NCBI GenBank assembly: GCA_022036555.1
Contig: CM039120.1
Coordinates: 28,642,991-28,706,990 of the forward strand
Direction of reading: 5' to 3'
Length of the DNA: 64,000 nucleotides
Source of the DNA: Microstegium vimineum
Lineage: Eukaryota > Streptophyta > Magnoliopsida > Poales > Poaceae
In this document: positions 44,681 to 55,334 of the stretch, one piece after another
How positions within the stretch are numbered: the stretch's first letter is position 1
How the letters are laid out: each line of letters starts with the position of its first letter
Made by a program: the position numbers and the translations under genes
The notes under the pieces: generated by a model
Database searches by the model: none
What the model saw: only the letters and a program-made list of their open reading frames with translations
What the model was told of the DNA's origin: nothing

Positions 44681-46906
44681 TGGCAAAGGTATCTACAACT
44701 TGCTCCTTGGAAGGGATTGGATCCATGCCAATTGTTGTATTCCTTCCACCATGCATCAGAGCCTTGTGCAGTGGGTCGGAGAAAAAATTGAAGTCGTCCG
44801 AAGTGAAACCCCATTGATCGTTGCGTCGGTAGAATCGGAAACTTATGAGCAAACCAGATGCATATCAGGTGAAGCTTGGGACACGGAGTTCCTCAGAGTT
44901 GCCAATTATAGCATTACACCGATCCAAGCAGTCAGTCCTGAAGGAGGGTTTTAATGGATCGATTCGCTGATGATGGAAAACTGGGACAGGGGTTCACATC
45001 CGCTGATGATTTACTCGAGACAGACATCGGCGATGGTAGTAAACATAGGCCTACTTTTATTAGTGCTAAGTTAGATTCCCAATGTAAACAGCAGTTAACC
45101 GATTTATTAAAGGAATACAAAGATTGTTTTGCTTGGGATTATACAGAAATACCTAGTTTAGACCGATCGATAGTCGAACATCGGTTACCTATTAAGTCTG
45201 GTTTCCAACCACATCGGCAACCTGCGCGCCGATGCAATCCTACTATTCTACCTGACATTAAAGCTGAGATTACAAAGTTAATCGAAGCTGGATTTATTCG
45301 GCAATGCCGATATGCCGAATGGATTTCTAATGTGGTTCCCGTGTATAAGAAAAATGGAAAACTTCGTGTTTGTATTGATTTCAGGAATCTCAACAAGGCC
45401 ACACCGATGGATGGTTACCCGATGTCCGTTGCCGATCTACTGATTGATGCCGCTGCTGGACATCAAATCATTAGCTTCATGGATGGTAATGCTGGATATA
45501 ATCAGATATTCATGGCTGAAGAAGACATATCCAAAACTGCCTTCAGATGTCCAGGTCACGTCGGTTTGTTCGAGTGGGTCGTAATGACTTTCGGCTTGAA
45601 AAACGCCGGTGCTACTTATCAAAGAGCAATGAATTTCATCTTTCATAAGTACATTGGCATGATAGTCGAAATCTATATTGATGATGTGGTGGTTAAATCC
45701 GGAAGTTTTGAAAAGCATCTTGCCGATTTGCAAAAAATCCTGGAATGTACAAGGGAGCATGGGTTGAAGATGAATCCTAACAAGTGTGCATTTGGTGTAT
45801 CGGCAGGTCAATTTCTGGGTTTTATGGTGCATCAGAGAGGCATCGAGATCGGCAGAAAATCTATTGATGCAATTAATAAGGTGGTTGCCCCTGCAAACAA
45901 GACTGAGCTGCAATCCTTGATCGGCAAGATTAACTTCATTAGAAGATTTATATCCAACTTATCTAGTAAGATTAAATCTTTTAGTCCATTGTTAAGGTTG
46001 AAAGCCGATCAAGAGTTTATGTGGAAAGATGAACAACAGTTAGCCTTGGAGGAGATCAAGAAATATTTGGTAAACCCTCCAGTCTTGGTCCCACCTCAAC
46101 ACGGGAAGCCTTTCAGGTTGTATTTGTCTGCCGATGACGGTGTTATCGGATCAGCCTTAATTCAAGAATTTGAAGGGAAAGAACGTGTAATATACTATTT
46201 GAGCAGAAGGTTAGTGGATGCTGAAACCAGGTATTCGGCCATAGAGAAATTGTGCTTATGTTTATATTTCTCTTGCACAAAATTGAGGCATTATTTATTG
46301 TCAGCTAAATGCACTGTTGTCTGCAAAGATGACGTGGTTAAGTATATGTTGTCAATGTCGATATTAAGTGGGAGAATCGGCAAATGGATTCTGGCACTTT
46401 CAGAATTTGATTTAAGGTATGAGTCGGCTAAGGCAATTAAAGGACAAGTGATGGCCGATTTTGTTACTCAGCATTGCAATATGGTAAGCTCTCTAGAGAT
46501 TGCTCCTTGGACTTTGTTCTTTGATGGATCTACGTGCAAGGAAGGAGCAGGCATCGGTGTTCTCTTAATTTCACCCCGAGGACGGAAATATGAAATTTCG
46601 TTGCCAATGGTTGCTACATCAACAAACAATCAGGCTGAGTATCAGGCTTTAATAAAAGGGTTGGAATTACTCAGAAAAGTGTGTGTCGATGCCGTCGAAA
46701 TCTTTGGTGATTCCATGTTGGTGATCAATCAATTGATTGGGGTATATGAATGCCGAAGTGAAGTGTTGATTGCACACCATGAGAAGTGTTTACGATTATA
46801 GAAGGAATTCAAAGAGTATCGCCTTGAGCATATTCCTAGGTTGCATAATGAAGAGGCCAATCGGTTAGCATAGAATGCTTCAGGATATCAGCCGATTCCA
46901 GAAGTC
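44681..46906 (+). pseudogene. Element D reverse transcriptase and dual RNase H, nearly intact
   Basis: The 615-codon frame at 44954-46801 is uninterrupted. RT blocks: KLRVCIDFRNLNKATPMDGY, FMDGNAGYNQI, FGLKNAGATYQRAMN and the YIDDVV catalytic box near 45673. The first RNase H follows (RLYLSADDGVIGSALIQEF, YSAIEKLCLCLY). The second, archaeal-type RNase H begins APWTLFFDGSTCKEGAG near 46500 and includes STNNQAEYQALIKGLELL and GDSMLVINQ. TAGs at 46799 and about 46872 break the frame that otherwise reads into integrase. The second RNase H is a hallmark of the Tat clade. The 5' part (44681-44953) lies in another frame. Confidence 0.85.
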
Positions 46907-48190
46907 ATGACATCGGTAATGGTTGCCGATGACTGGAAAAAGGAAATCGCCGATTACTTAAAAGATCCGTCTAAGAAGGTTGAAAGGCGTCTGAGGTTTC
47001 AAGCTACCAAGTATGTGCTCCTCGACGATGAATTGTATTATCAGACAATTGATGGAGTCTTGCTCAGATGCCTTGGTAAAGAGGAGTCAAAAGAGTTGAT
47101 GGGCGAAATCCATGAAGGTGTGTGTGGAGCACATCAATTGGCATTCAACATGAAGTGGATGATCAGGCGGAATGGATATTATTGGCCGACAATTCTTGAA
47201 GACTGCTTCAACTATTTTAAAGGGTGCCAGGATTGTCAGAAGTTTGGTAATGTACAGAGGGCACCTGCATCGGCAATGAATCCTATAATCAAGCCTTGGC
47301 CCTTTAGAGGATGGGCTATTGATCTCATCGGCCAGATTTATCCGCCATCGAGCAAGGGGCATAAGTTTATACTTGTTGCTACCGATTACTTTACAAAATG
47401 GGTTGAGGCGATTCCTTTGAAGAAGGTGACATCGGCAAACATGGTGGATTTTATAAAAGAACATATTGTTTACCGATTCGGTATTCCTCAAACTATTACT
47501 GCCGATCAAGGAACCATGTTCGCATCGGGAGAGTTTGATGAATTTGCTACTAGTATGGGGTTCAAGGTATTGAATTCTTCTCCTTATTATGCCCAAGCTA
47601 ACGGTCAGGCTGAAGCGACTAATAAAGGGGTTATTAAACTTATCAAACGCAAGATTGAAGAGAACCCTAGAAGGTGGCATATAGTGTTAAATGAAGCCCT
47701 ATGGTCGTATCGGATGACTTGTCATGGTGCAACCAAAGTTTCGCCGTATCAGTTAGTCTATGGACACGATGTTGTCCTGCCTTGGGAAATTAAAACTAGT
47801 TCCAGGCGATTATCTTTTCAAGATCAATTGACAACCGATGATTATGGTATTCTTATGAAGGATGAGTTAGAGGACTTAGCAGGTCATCGGTTGAGGGCTT
47901 TGATCAGCATTGAAGAAAACAAGAAAAGGGTTGCCAGATGGTATGATAAAAAGGTAAAGGTGAAGCAGTTTGCCAATGGCGATCTGGTGTGGAAGTTGAT
48001 TTTACCGATTGGGACTAAAAGTTCTGAGTTTGGAAAATGGTCTCCTAATTGGGAAGGTCCTTATCGGATAAACAAGTCTGCTCCTGGCAATGCTTACATT
48101 TTAGAAACCCTCGAAGGAGTTGCATTCTCCAGAGCAATCAACGGTAAATACTTGAAGAAATATTACCCTAGTATTTGGGTAGACGCATAG
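46907..48190 (+). CDS. Element D integrase
   Basis: This is an open 427-codon frame. The HHCC zinc domain is visible (HEGVCGAHQ...CQDCQKFG, residues about 65-125). The DDE core has AIDLIGQIYPPSSKG, ITADQGTMFASGEF and NGQAEATNKGVIK, with the two Asp and the Glu in the expected spacing. The C-terminal part has RWYDKKVKVKQFANGDLVWK and WSPNWEGPYRI. It is probably translated only as part of the gag-pol polyprotein, so stops upstream would prevent its production here. The integrase inserts cDNA with 5-bp target duplication, matching GCAGA. Confidence 0.85.
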   Translation: MTSVMVADDWKKEIADYLKDPSKKVERRLRFQATKYVLLDDELYYQTIDGVLLRCLGKEESKELMGEIHEGVCGAHQLAFNMKWMIRRNGYYWPTILEDCFNYFKGCQDCQKFGNVQRAPASAMNPIIKPWPFRGWAIDLIGQIYPPSSKGHKFILVATDYFTKWVEAIPLKKVTSANMVDFIKEHIVYRFGIPQTITADQGTMFASGEFDEFATSMGFKVLNSSPYYAQANGQAEATNKGVIKLIKRKIEENPRRWHIVLNEALWSYRMTCHGATKVSPYQLVYGHDVVLPWEIKTSSRRLSFQDQLTTDDYGILMKDELEDLAGHRLRALISIEENKKRVARWYDKKVKVKQFANGDLVWKLILPIGTKSSEFGKWSPNWEGPYRINKSAPGNAYILETLEGVAFSRAINGKYLKKYYPSIWVDA

Positions 48191-48313
48191 AGTGCTCGTT
48201 TGAATGCCGATGAAAGAGAAGGTTACAAAACATCGGTAAAAGCGTACTGACATTATATTACAGAGCAAAATCAAGTGTTACTGATTACATTTACTGATTA
48301 CATCTACTGACAT
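48191..48313. other. Gap between integrase and the convergent antisense gene
   Basis: The sense pol frame and the antisense gene converge here. A short tandem TGATTACAT(T/C)TACTGA repeat occurs near 48280-48310. No terminator can be assigned. Confidence 0.4.
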
Positions 48314-51300
48314 TATATTCGGGCGTTTGCGTCTCTTTCTTGTCGTAAAGCTTTAACAGCATCGGGTAGTTGAGCTTCCTTTTGGTTGGCTGCGCTCAAG
48401 GCTTCTTCCACCCTTCTTAATTCGGCCTGCAGCTCTTCCCTTCTTGCCGATAGCTAAACTATCTCTTGCTCAAGATTAGCGCTGGAGGCTTCTACTTGGC
48501 CGATGTTCTTATGCTTCTCATCGCCAACTTGCTTGAACTTGAGCATTTCCTCTGCAAGCTTGGACTGAGCGTTCCTATCGGCAATGCGGCGTGAGACCCG
48601 TTGGTATTGGAGTTGGCGGCTCTCGAGGAATGCTGCTTGGAAGAGGATTTCTTCTGTATCGGCAGACAGGTGGCCTTGGATGTCTTTGAAAGCTACCTTT
48701 GTTGTAGTAGAGTCTTGGACGAGCTGGGATGTGTTTTGTTGCAGCAAAGAGAGCAGTGCTTCAAGTTTGAATTTGACCTCTGCCGATAAGGCTGGAGCAG
48801 AGCTTTCTTCGTCTTCGTCTTCATCGGGAAGATTGACGGTGAAGGAGAACAAGTTGTTTGCTGCAGTAGAACCCTCTTGATTTTCATCTTCAGGGAGGTT
48901 GACGCCAAAGGAGAACAAGCTATTGGGAGAGTCTTGGGCCTGAAAAGAAGAAAGTTAGAATTTGCCGATCATGAACTTATATTGCAAGTTTTGTGGCAGT
49001 CGGCTCACCGTTTTGAAGCGGATTTCTTGTCTTGGGCTCGGGGAAGCAGCTGGTACGGCTTCATCTTGGAGATCGGCAGCAGTTGCCGATGAACACGCTT
49101 CCGTAGGAGGAGCGGTTGGTTCTATAGGTGCTGTTTCTGCTGCGGTGGCTGGCTCCTGTGGCGGTGATGCTGTTCCCTGATCAGGGATTTCAGTTGGTGA
49201 AGGTGCCGATGCCGATGTCGCCTCCGTTGTTGCAGCAGGTGGTGTTATCCCCTGGTCGGAGACGTTGTCAGTTGGCTGATCAGGGGCAGGAGCCGATGAT
49301 GGCTCTACTGTTGGTGCATCGGTAGCTGGAGTGGCTAGCCTCAGACGCCTCTTCTTCCTCGGAGCAGCGGTTGGTGAACCGGCCCGTTTTGGTTGAGAAG
49401 TCTGGGGGGCATCGGCAGCGGGAGTTGGAGAAGTTTGAACGTCTGGAGTAGCTGCCGATGACCTCGCTGCCTAAAATGTTTGATGCAAGTTATATAAAAT
49501 AGATATTGCCGATGAATAGTTTGTGATCGATAAAAGTAAAAGTGAGACTTACCGCAAAAGCCCGCGCCAAGATGGCAACAACAGCCGATGGAGTGGCACT
49601 GGTCATTGCAGGCGTCGATCTTGGCTTCAGAGTGACCTTGGGGACCCTCTGAGGAGTGAAGGCAGCCAGTGTAGGAGCATTATGGCCGATGATTGACATT
49701 GGGCTCATCACTCGGATACGGAAGGGCTTGCCACTCTTGCTCACTCGGGGAATTGGATCGTCGACCTGTAGTAAGAGGGTCAGATACCGATGGTGGAAGT
49801 AAATAGTAAGATACATTGGGATAAAGAAACTTACTGCATCATCGGGGATGACGTGATCGGCGTCGATCAAGTGCCGATAATAATGTGATGACATGGAAAA
49901 AATTTGGCCTCTCCATTCTTGCCACCAAGATTTGTACAATTCTGTCATGAATGATGTTGGTGCCCAGGAGGATAGGTCGATGTCTGATGTATCGGCATCG
50001 GGAGGAAGATTAACGACCTTGTTCCGGTCCATGGCGCTGGAGATAATTTGTCTTGGTTTTACTACTTTTGAGTAGCAGAGCTTGATCGGTAATTGGTCGA
50101 ACGCCAGTTGTCTTGCTGCTACCGATGGGTAATAAAACTCGAAGGTTGAAGGAGCATTCTTCCCAGTTCCAAAAATGTTAACTAGGATAGCTCGGGGAAC
50201 AATGCTGGCCTTCATGATTACTTCGTTCTGAGGCACATTCCAATCGGTAAGGTTAAACAACAGAGGGAATTGGTTGTTCTCGTCAACATAGGGCCACCAA
50301 AGTCGTTCTACAACAAGGATTCCACAGTAAAACTTTTGGAAGAACCTGCCGAATTGATCTTCATTGGCATCGGTTCCTGGTAGTACTATGATGGCTTCCC
50401 CAAAGTTGAGTGGGGGACGAGTTGCCGATTCATCATCCTCATATTCATAATCTTCCGATATATCCCTTGGGAATTGCTGGTTGAACAGATCAAATTGAAG
50501 GACCTTGTACATGTGTGCATTCAACCACATATTCACAAACCACCAGGGACCTCCAAGGTTGCCGATGGACTCACCTAGCAACAACTTCTTGGACACTTGA
50601 TGCAGGAGATGGTATACCGATCCAAGAAGATATCGGCCGAGAGGGAGTCTTGTTCCATCGGCAAGAAGTTCTGCTGCAGGGAGATGCATAGTGGTAGGTC
50701 CAACTGCTCTGCCACAGAAGATGAATTTTTCTAGCCACATATTCAGAAAGATGGCATGCTCCCTCTGACTTACCAATCCAGTCTTCTGATATTCCTGGAT
50801 ATAACCGGTCCAACCGCCGATTACGCGTGTTCACTTTATACTCAGCTTTCCTATTGACAAAGCGGGGGTATCGGCAGAAAAGACATCTAGGTCGGTAAGT
50901 ATATGCACATTGGCAAGGGTGGGGGTAGCAGGTCCATGTCTGAATAGGAAAACATTCATTGCATCAGACCAGAAATAAGAAGCCGCCATCATCATATTCT
51001 CGTTCTTCTCCATATCGGCAATGGAGAGCCTGATGCACTGATCTAAGTTACACTCTGACCAGTAGGCTTGCTGTGTTCTAATTATCCTAAGGTACCAGTT
51101 CTTCCATCCTTTGGTAGGCCTAGGCCATGAACGGAAGGCGTCTTTCCATAACCCTAGGCTAAAGCACTCGGATCTGAAAGGGATGCGCCTGGCCTCAGCA
51201 TTGATCAGACTGGTAGGGTCAGGATTTCCCATTAGGCCCAGGCAGTTGAAATTGGATTGTTCAATGGGGATTACTACCTTGTTATACAGCTCCTAGGTTT

Positions 51301-51426
51301 CAGAAGAAAAAAAATCAAAGAAAGAAAGGGGAAAAGAATTATGAGGTTGATGTGGGAGAAAAATTTGCAGGAAATAAAGTGAGGAAGGAACAGATTTACC
51401 TTAGGGATGTCGAAGTTGATCGCCAT
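48314..51426 (-). pseudogene. Antisense five-exon plant-mobile-domain passenger gene of element D
   Basis: Exons I infer: 51426-51400, 51292-49835, 49765-49553, 49470-49009 and 48939-48454. All are phase 0 with GT...AG introns (donors GTAAAT, GTAAGT, GTAAGT, GTGAGC). The frame continues past TAG 48454 to TAA near 48314. Exon 2 carries a plant mobile domain (related to the aminotransferase-like PMD of MAIN/MAIL proteins): REHAIFLNMWLEKFIFCG, LPLGRYLLGSVYHLLHQVSK and GNLGGPWWFVNMWLNAHMYK. Exon 4 is P/A/T-rich with a basic stretch PRKKRRLRL, a likely nuclear signal. Exon 5 has two LFSF-VNLP acidic repeats and a coiled coil. One TGA at 50831-50833 breaks exon 2. The gene is antisense to the element, between integrase and the 3' LTR. 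Confidence 0.7.
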
Positions 51427-51825
51427 TGGTGCTGTTTGAGTTCTGTTGGAGGAAGATGCCGCCACTTGAGTTCACGGACCGTTCTTCGGAGTCACCGCTG
51501 GGGTCGCCGCCGAGGTTGAAGACGAGGGCAAATGAAGGCAAAAGTGGGCTCAGGGTAAAGAACAGATTGGATGATGTAATTTTTATAGACCTGGTCAGGG
51601 GTATTTTGGAATTTTCTTTACACTGAGCAGAAATGTAGAGAGGTATGCAGGAGATATGTGCGGCAATTGAGGAGATATGATTAGATCTGCAACTGTTTGT
51701 GCTATAATCGAGGGATTTTATTAATAAATTGTGGTTTTGCGCGCGGTAATCAGGGAATCATGCGGTTATCTTAGAGGGAACAGTTACAGTGGAAAATTTC
51801 GACGCATAAAATATTATACACTCCG
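51427..51825 (-). promoter_or_regulatory. Presumed promoter region of the antisense gene
   Basis: This is the 400 bp between the first exon and the polypurine tract. I see no perfect TATA box at the usual distance on the minus strand. No sense-strand gene is present. Confidence 0.3.
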
Positions 51826-51840
51826 AAATTGGGGGGCATG
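51826..51840 (+). other. Polypurine tract of element D
   Basis: AAATTGGGGGGCATG immediately precedes TGTTGACACC at 51841. Confidence 0.75.
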
Positions 51841-52884
51841 TGTTGACACCGTTTTTCGGCACGTGTCAAATGAGCTAAGACTTGTATTGATCGGCAGCCG
51901 TTTTCCATCGGCATCGGGAAGTCATAGGTCAGTATTACCGATGAAGGTAAAAGCTGTGAAAAGGATGAGTTTGTTGCCAATGGAAGCTGGATAATTCTTG
52001 TCGATAAGGGTTAATTGGTGAAGTCAAGTCACCAGAACTGCAAAGTTGCCGACGCCGATTGCCGATGAGGAGATGTTGCCGATGCCGATTGCCAATGAGG
52101 AGATGATGCCAATAGGCATGGAGTGCCAATGGGTACAGGATGATGTGGCGGTTGACGTCAACAGAAGATTGCCGGTGGCGAAAGAAGGAAGTCGCGGATT
52201 GAAGGAATCTGCCGATGGAAAGTTTTCATCGAAGGAAGAGACATAAGGAAACTGGTGATTTTATACCAGCATTGTTATAGTAGTTTGAGTCCGACTCTTG
52301 CACGAGTCGTTTGTTTCCTTTAAAATAGGGGTGTCTGTTTAGGAAAATAATATTGTTATTTGGGTCCGGCTCCTGCGCGAGTCAGTTATTTCCTTAAAGT
52401 TAGGAGTTTTTGTTTAGGGAAGGTACGAGTCGTGTCTCTGTACAACTCTCCATGCGGGAGTATAAATATGTGCCCAAGGGCCACGTGAAAAAGAGAATCA
52501 ATCTATCAAAAACAAATCTATTACTTTTTATTCTACCTTTACTGCAATTTATCCTTTTTGCATTAGTCTTAGTTTATTTACGAGTTCTTCAAGCTTCGAC
52601 GGGCTGCATCTCCTTGATCTCCGTCAAACCCTTGCAAGTTTCGCGTGGGAGTAACCTGAGCCTTGACATCCGGGCGCATCGCTGTTGTCTCGTTCAGCTC
52701 TGCTCTAGTTATCCTGATCAAGTCTGAGTTTTGGCATCCGGGCGTATCATCGTTGTCCTATTCAGATTTTGTTCTAGTTATCGTCCTTGTCGATTAACTG
52801 GTCAAATCGACTGGCACACCTTGGATATCGAATTTGGGTAATAGCCCGAGGTGTTCGCAGATCCTGACGCTTTTTGTGTCAACA
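51841..52884 (+). repeat. Element D second LTR (1,044 bp)
   Basis: Starts TGTTGACACC and ends GTGTCAACA. It differs from the first LTR at five positions by eye, three of them in its first eight bases. It is followed not by flanking DNA but by primer-binding and gag sequence again. Confidence 0.9.
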
Positions 52885-53416
52885 CCTCTTTTGGCACACC
52901 CGGTGGGACGAAATATTTACATCTATCATGGGTTACAACTCCGATGTTAACCAAAGGAACATCATCGAAGTCTCCAAGGCCAATCTGAAAGATAATCAAA
53001 GGCTGGCTATGGAGCGGGCTATGGAGGAATACAAACAGTTGTATCTCAAATCCTTCAGCCTAAGCAGGAGCGACGAAGCCATCCAGAAGCAAGATCCGCC
53101 GTTGCCACGGTAGGTCACGTATGATGCCAATCCTGGTAAGTTACAAGAGATGGTTAATTCTGCTTTAAATCAAGCATTAATTAGCCACTCCAGCTTGTTG
53201 TCCAATACTGTCTACAATGTTGTTATGCAATCATTCAAAGAAGGACATGCACCTCAATATGTTGGTCCAGCATATCACCAACCTGGATCGGCATCTATAA
53301 ACCCATCGGCAGCCCCAATGGCGTCTTCCACTCCCGTGGATCCGTCTGCCGATGTGGCTACACCGCCAAGACCAAGTCCTGAAAGCTTTATCAAGCTTAG
53401 TGCAGATCTGGTGGCG
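52885..53416 (+). pseudogene. Second gag start of element D, truncated
   Basis: It repeats 41207-41738 with about nine differences in 532 bp, one of which turns a Gln codon into TAG (53111). The copy ends abruptly in the middle of gag where it joins an LTR end at GTGGCGT/TGGCATCC, sharing a few bases with both partners. Confidence 0.8.
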
Positions 53417-53570
53417 TTGGCATCCGGGCGTATCGCCGTTGTCTTGTTCAGATTTTGTTCTAGTTATCGTCCTTGTCGATTAACTGGTCAAATCGACTGG
53501 CACACCTTGGATATCGAATTTGGGTAATAGCCCGAGGTGTTCGCAGATCCTGACGCTTTTTGTGTCAACA
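53417..53570 (+). repeat. LTR end fragment of element D (154 bp)
   Basis: It matches the last 154 bp of the element D LTR with four differences and ends GTGTCAACA. It is followed by GCAGA, the target duplication. Confidence 0.85.
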
Positions 53571-53575
53571 GCAGA
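53571..53575. other. Target-site duplication GCAGA, right copy
   Basis: Identical to 40158-40162. Confidence 0.8.
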
Positions 53576-53615
53576 GAAGACCCTAGGGAATTGGGGGGGC
53601 TTGCTGCAGTGGTGG
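53576..53615 (-). other. Short continuation of SIRE(-)
   Basis: Forty bases between element D and the next LTR. With one GCAGA copy removed it continues the CCTAGGG-rich leader of SIRE(-). The rest of SIRE(-) is cut off by SIRE(+). Confidence 0.4.
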
Positions 53616-54059
53616 TGTAGAATCATGGACCCTTGTGTTTAGGCGATTAACAACAATACTAGATCACTATGACTAACGTGTGTTTTGCAGAGACAAAGTC
53701 ATTTTTGTTAGGTCATGAGTGATGCATTTTGAATGGGCTTAATGGATATTCATGCCCCCAAGATGGGAATCGTTCCGGTTGCAAAGGATGGAGATACAGG
53801 ACGAAGACTAGGCTAGCTCTTAGTGCCATAAGGTTGAGAAGGGCACTAAGTATAGCTAGGGCTTTTGTTTTTCCTTTGACCGTACTATAAAGGGGGGTAT
53901 GAGGTTAGTAGCTTGACCTAGGAGAGTTTAGGAAAGTGGGTATATGCACACTTGTCACAACTAGTCCTAGAGACCTTGCTTTCAGCCCTTGACAAACCCT
54001 AGAGATGGTAGGAGCAAAATCCCTTAAGAAACCTCAGCGAAAATGGTTGAAAAAGAGGG

Positions 54060-54530
54060 AGAAAGAGGCTCCGGACCACTCTGCTAAGTGGGCGTCGGAC
54101 CAAGGAGAGTGGTCCGGTGGTCCCTGACTCAGGCAGTCTTCCAGCTCGAGGAGCTCCGGACCACCTGTCTGGAAAGCACCGGACCATAGGAGAGTGGTCC
54201 GGTGGCTTGGTTCAGAGAGTCAGAAGGCTCCGGACTAGTCCGATGGTTTGTCCGATGGCTAGTCCGACGCCTCTTGACAGGGGTTTGGTTCTATGCAGAG
54301 AGCACCCTGGCTCCGGACCAGAGCGTCGGACCAGGGCACCGGACCAAGGAGAGTGGTCCGGTGGTGTGTAAAAGAGAGATAGGTTTTCACTCAGAGAGCA
54401 CCGAGGCTCTGGACCAGAGCGTCGGACCAAGCAGAGTAGTCCGACGGTGCCTGAGTTTGAATCGTGAGTGAGCTCCGGACCAGTGTGCATGGTCCGGTGG
54501 TGTGAGCTCCGGACTAGTCCGGTGGCTACG
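54060..54530. repeat. Array of CCGGACCA/TGGTCCGG motifs in the SIRE LTR
   Basis: About 20 occurrences of CGGACCA, CGGACTA or their inverse forms (TGGTCCG, TAGTCCG) occur in 470 bp just upstream of the TATA box, often as inverted pairs around 10-30 bp spacers. Similar motifs reappear at 61464-61775 in the leader of the env-position ORF. Confidence 0.75.
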
Positions 54531-54576
54531 CAGAGAGAATAAAAAGTGAAAAACGGCTAGTTTTGGAGGTGGGGAC

Positions 54577-54584
54577 TATTTATA
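54577..54584 (+). promoter_or_regulatory. TATA box of SIRE(+) LTR
   Basis: TATTTATA in GGGACTATTTATAGTTG, placed after the motif array; the SIRE(-) LTR has a TATTTATA at the equivalent site. Confidence 0.6.
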
Positions 54585-55284
54585 GTTGCCCCCTTGGTCC
54601 TTAGAGGCACTCTTGGCCATTGTTTCAGCTGGTGACACCCTTAGACATCTTTTGGAGAGCCAAGAGGCTAGTGAGGGAGAGATTAGAGAGAGTTCATCTT
54701 GTTCTTCCCTCCTAGAGTGATTAGGAGTGACTTGTGTGCATCCATCCACCTTCCTAGCCTTGAGTGGGTCAAGTGAAGGTCTTGTGCTTGTTACTCTTGG
54801 TGTTCGACAGCACCTAGACGGTTTGGTGATGTTTGGGTGAAGTGACCACCGGGAGATTGTTGGCGGCTCTTCTCCAAGCTCTTGTGATCGGTTGTGGGCG
54901 ATTCACCGAGCCGGAGTGGCGAAGAATCAGCCCGTAGAGAGCACTCTACCCTTACGCGGGTAGAGGGGGAGCGATACCTTGCGAGGTGCTCCAACGAGGA
55001 CTAGGGGGGTGTGTCGACACCTCGATACCTCGGGAAAAAATTGCTGCGTCCATGAGATTTTCTGTTCCCTAGCTCTTTACATTTCCGTCTTGTTTTTACA
55101 TTTCCTACTAGAATTGCTTAGGTTGTTTTTATTTCCTATGAACTGCTACCGCTTTCTAGTTAGGACACACGAACGGTAGGCACTAGGGGGTGATTGGCAT
55201 TTGATAGGTTTTTATATTTGCTTTAGAAATTTAAAACAAGCCCAATTAACCCCCCCCCCTCTTGGGCATCTTGATCCTTTCAAT

Positions 55285-55298
55285 TGGTATCAAAGCCA
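55285..55298 (+). other. Primer-binding site of SIRE(+)
   Basis: TGGTATCAAAGCCA lies three bases after the LTR and resembles the initiator tRNA-Met site with one change. Confidence 0.75.
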
Positions 55299-55334
55299 GG
55301 TTGCTCTAAATTAGGCTTCACCGCCTAGAGCAAG

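Larger units (their letters stand above)
40163..53570 (+). mobile_element. Element D: young Tat-type Ty3/gypsy retrotransposon with an extra tandem partial unit
   Basis: Order: LTR (40163-41206), gag, protease, RT, RNase H, second RNase H, integrase, antisense plant-mobile-domain gene, polypurine tract, LTR (51841-52884), a second gag start (52885-53416) and a 154-bp LTR end (53417-53570). Outer borders carry GCAGA duplications. The two full LTRs differ at five sites by eye, so the insertion is recent. The whole unit is enriched for GCCGAT/ATCGGC. Stops and frameshifts in gag-pol mean this copy is not autonomous. Confidence 0.85.
53616..55282 (+). repeat. SIRE(+) 5' LTR (about 1,667 bp)
   Basis: The start near 53616 (TGTAGAATCATGGACCC) aligns with the polypurine-adjacent start of the SIRE(-) LTR; it ends GATCCTTTCA before ATTGGTATC. 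A TATTTATA box lies at 54577-54584. Between 54060 and 54530 there are many copies of CCGGACCA and TGGTCCGG. A C-run sits at 55249-55259. Confidence 0.75.
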
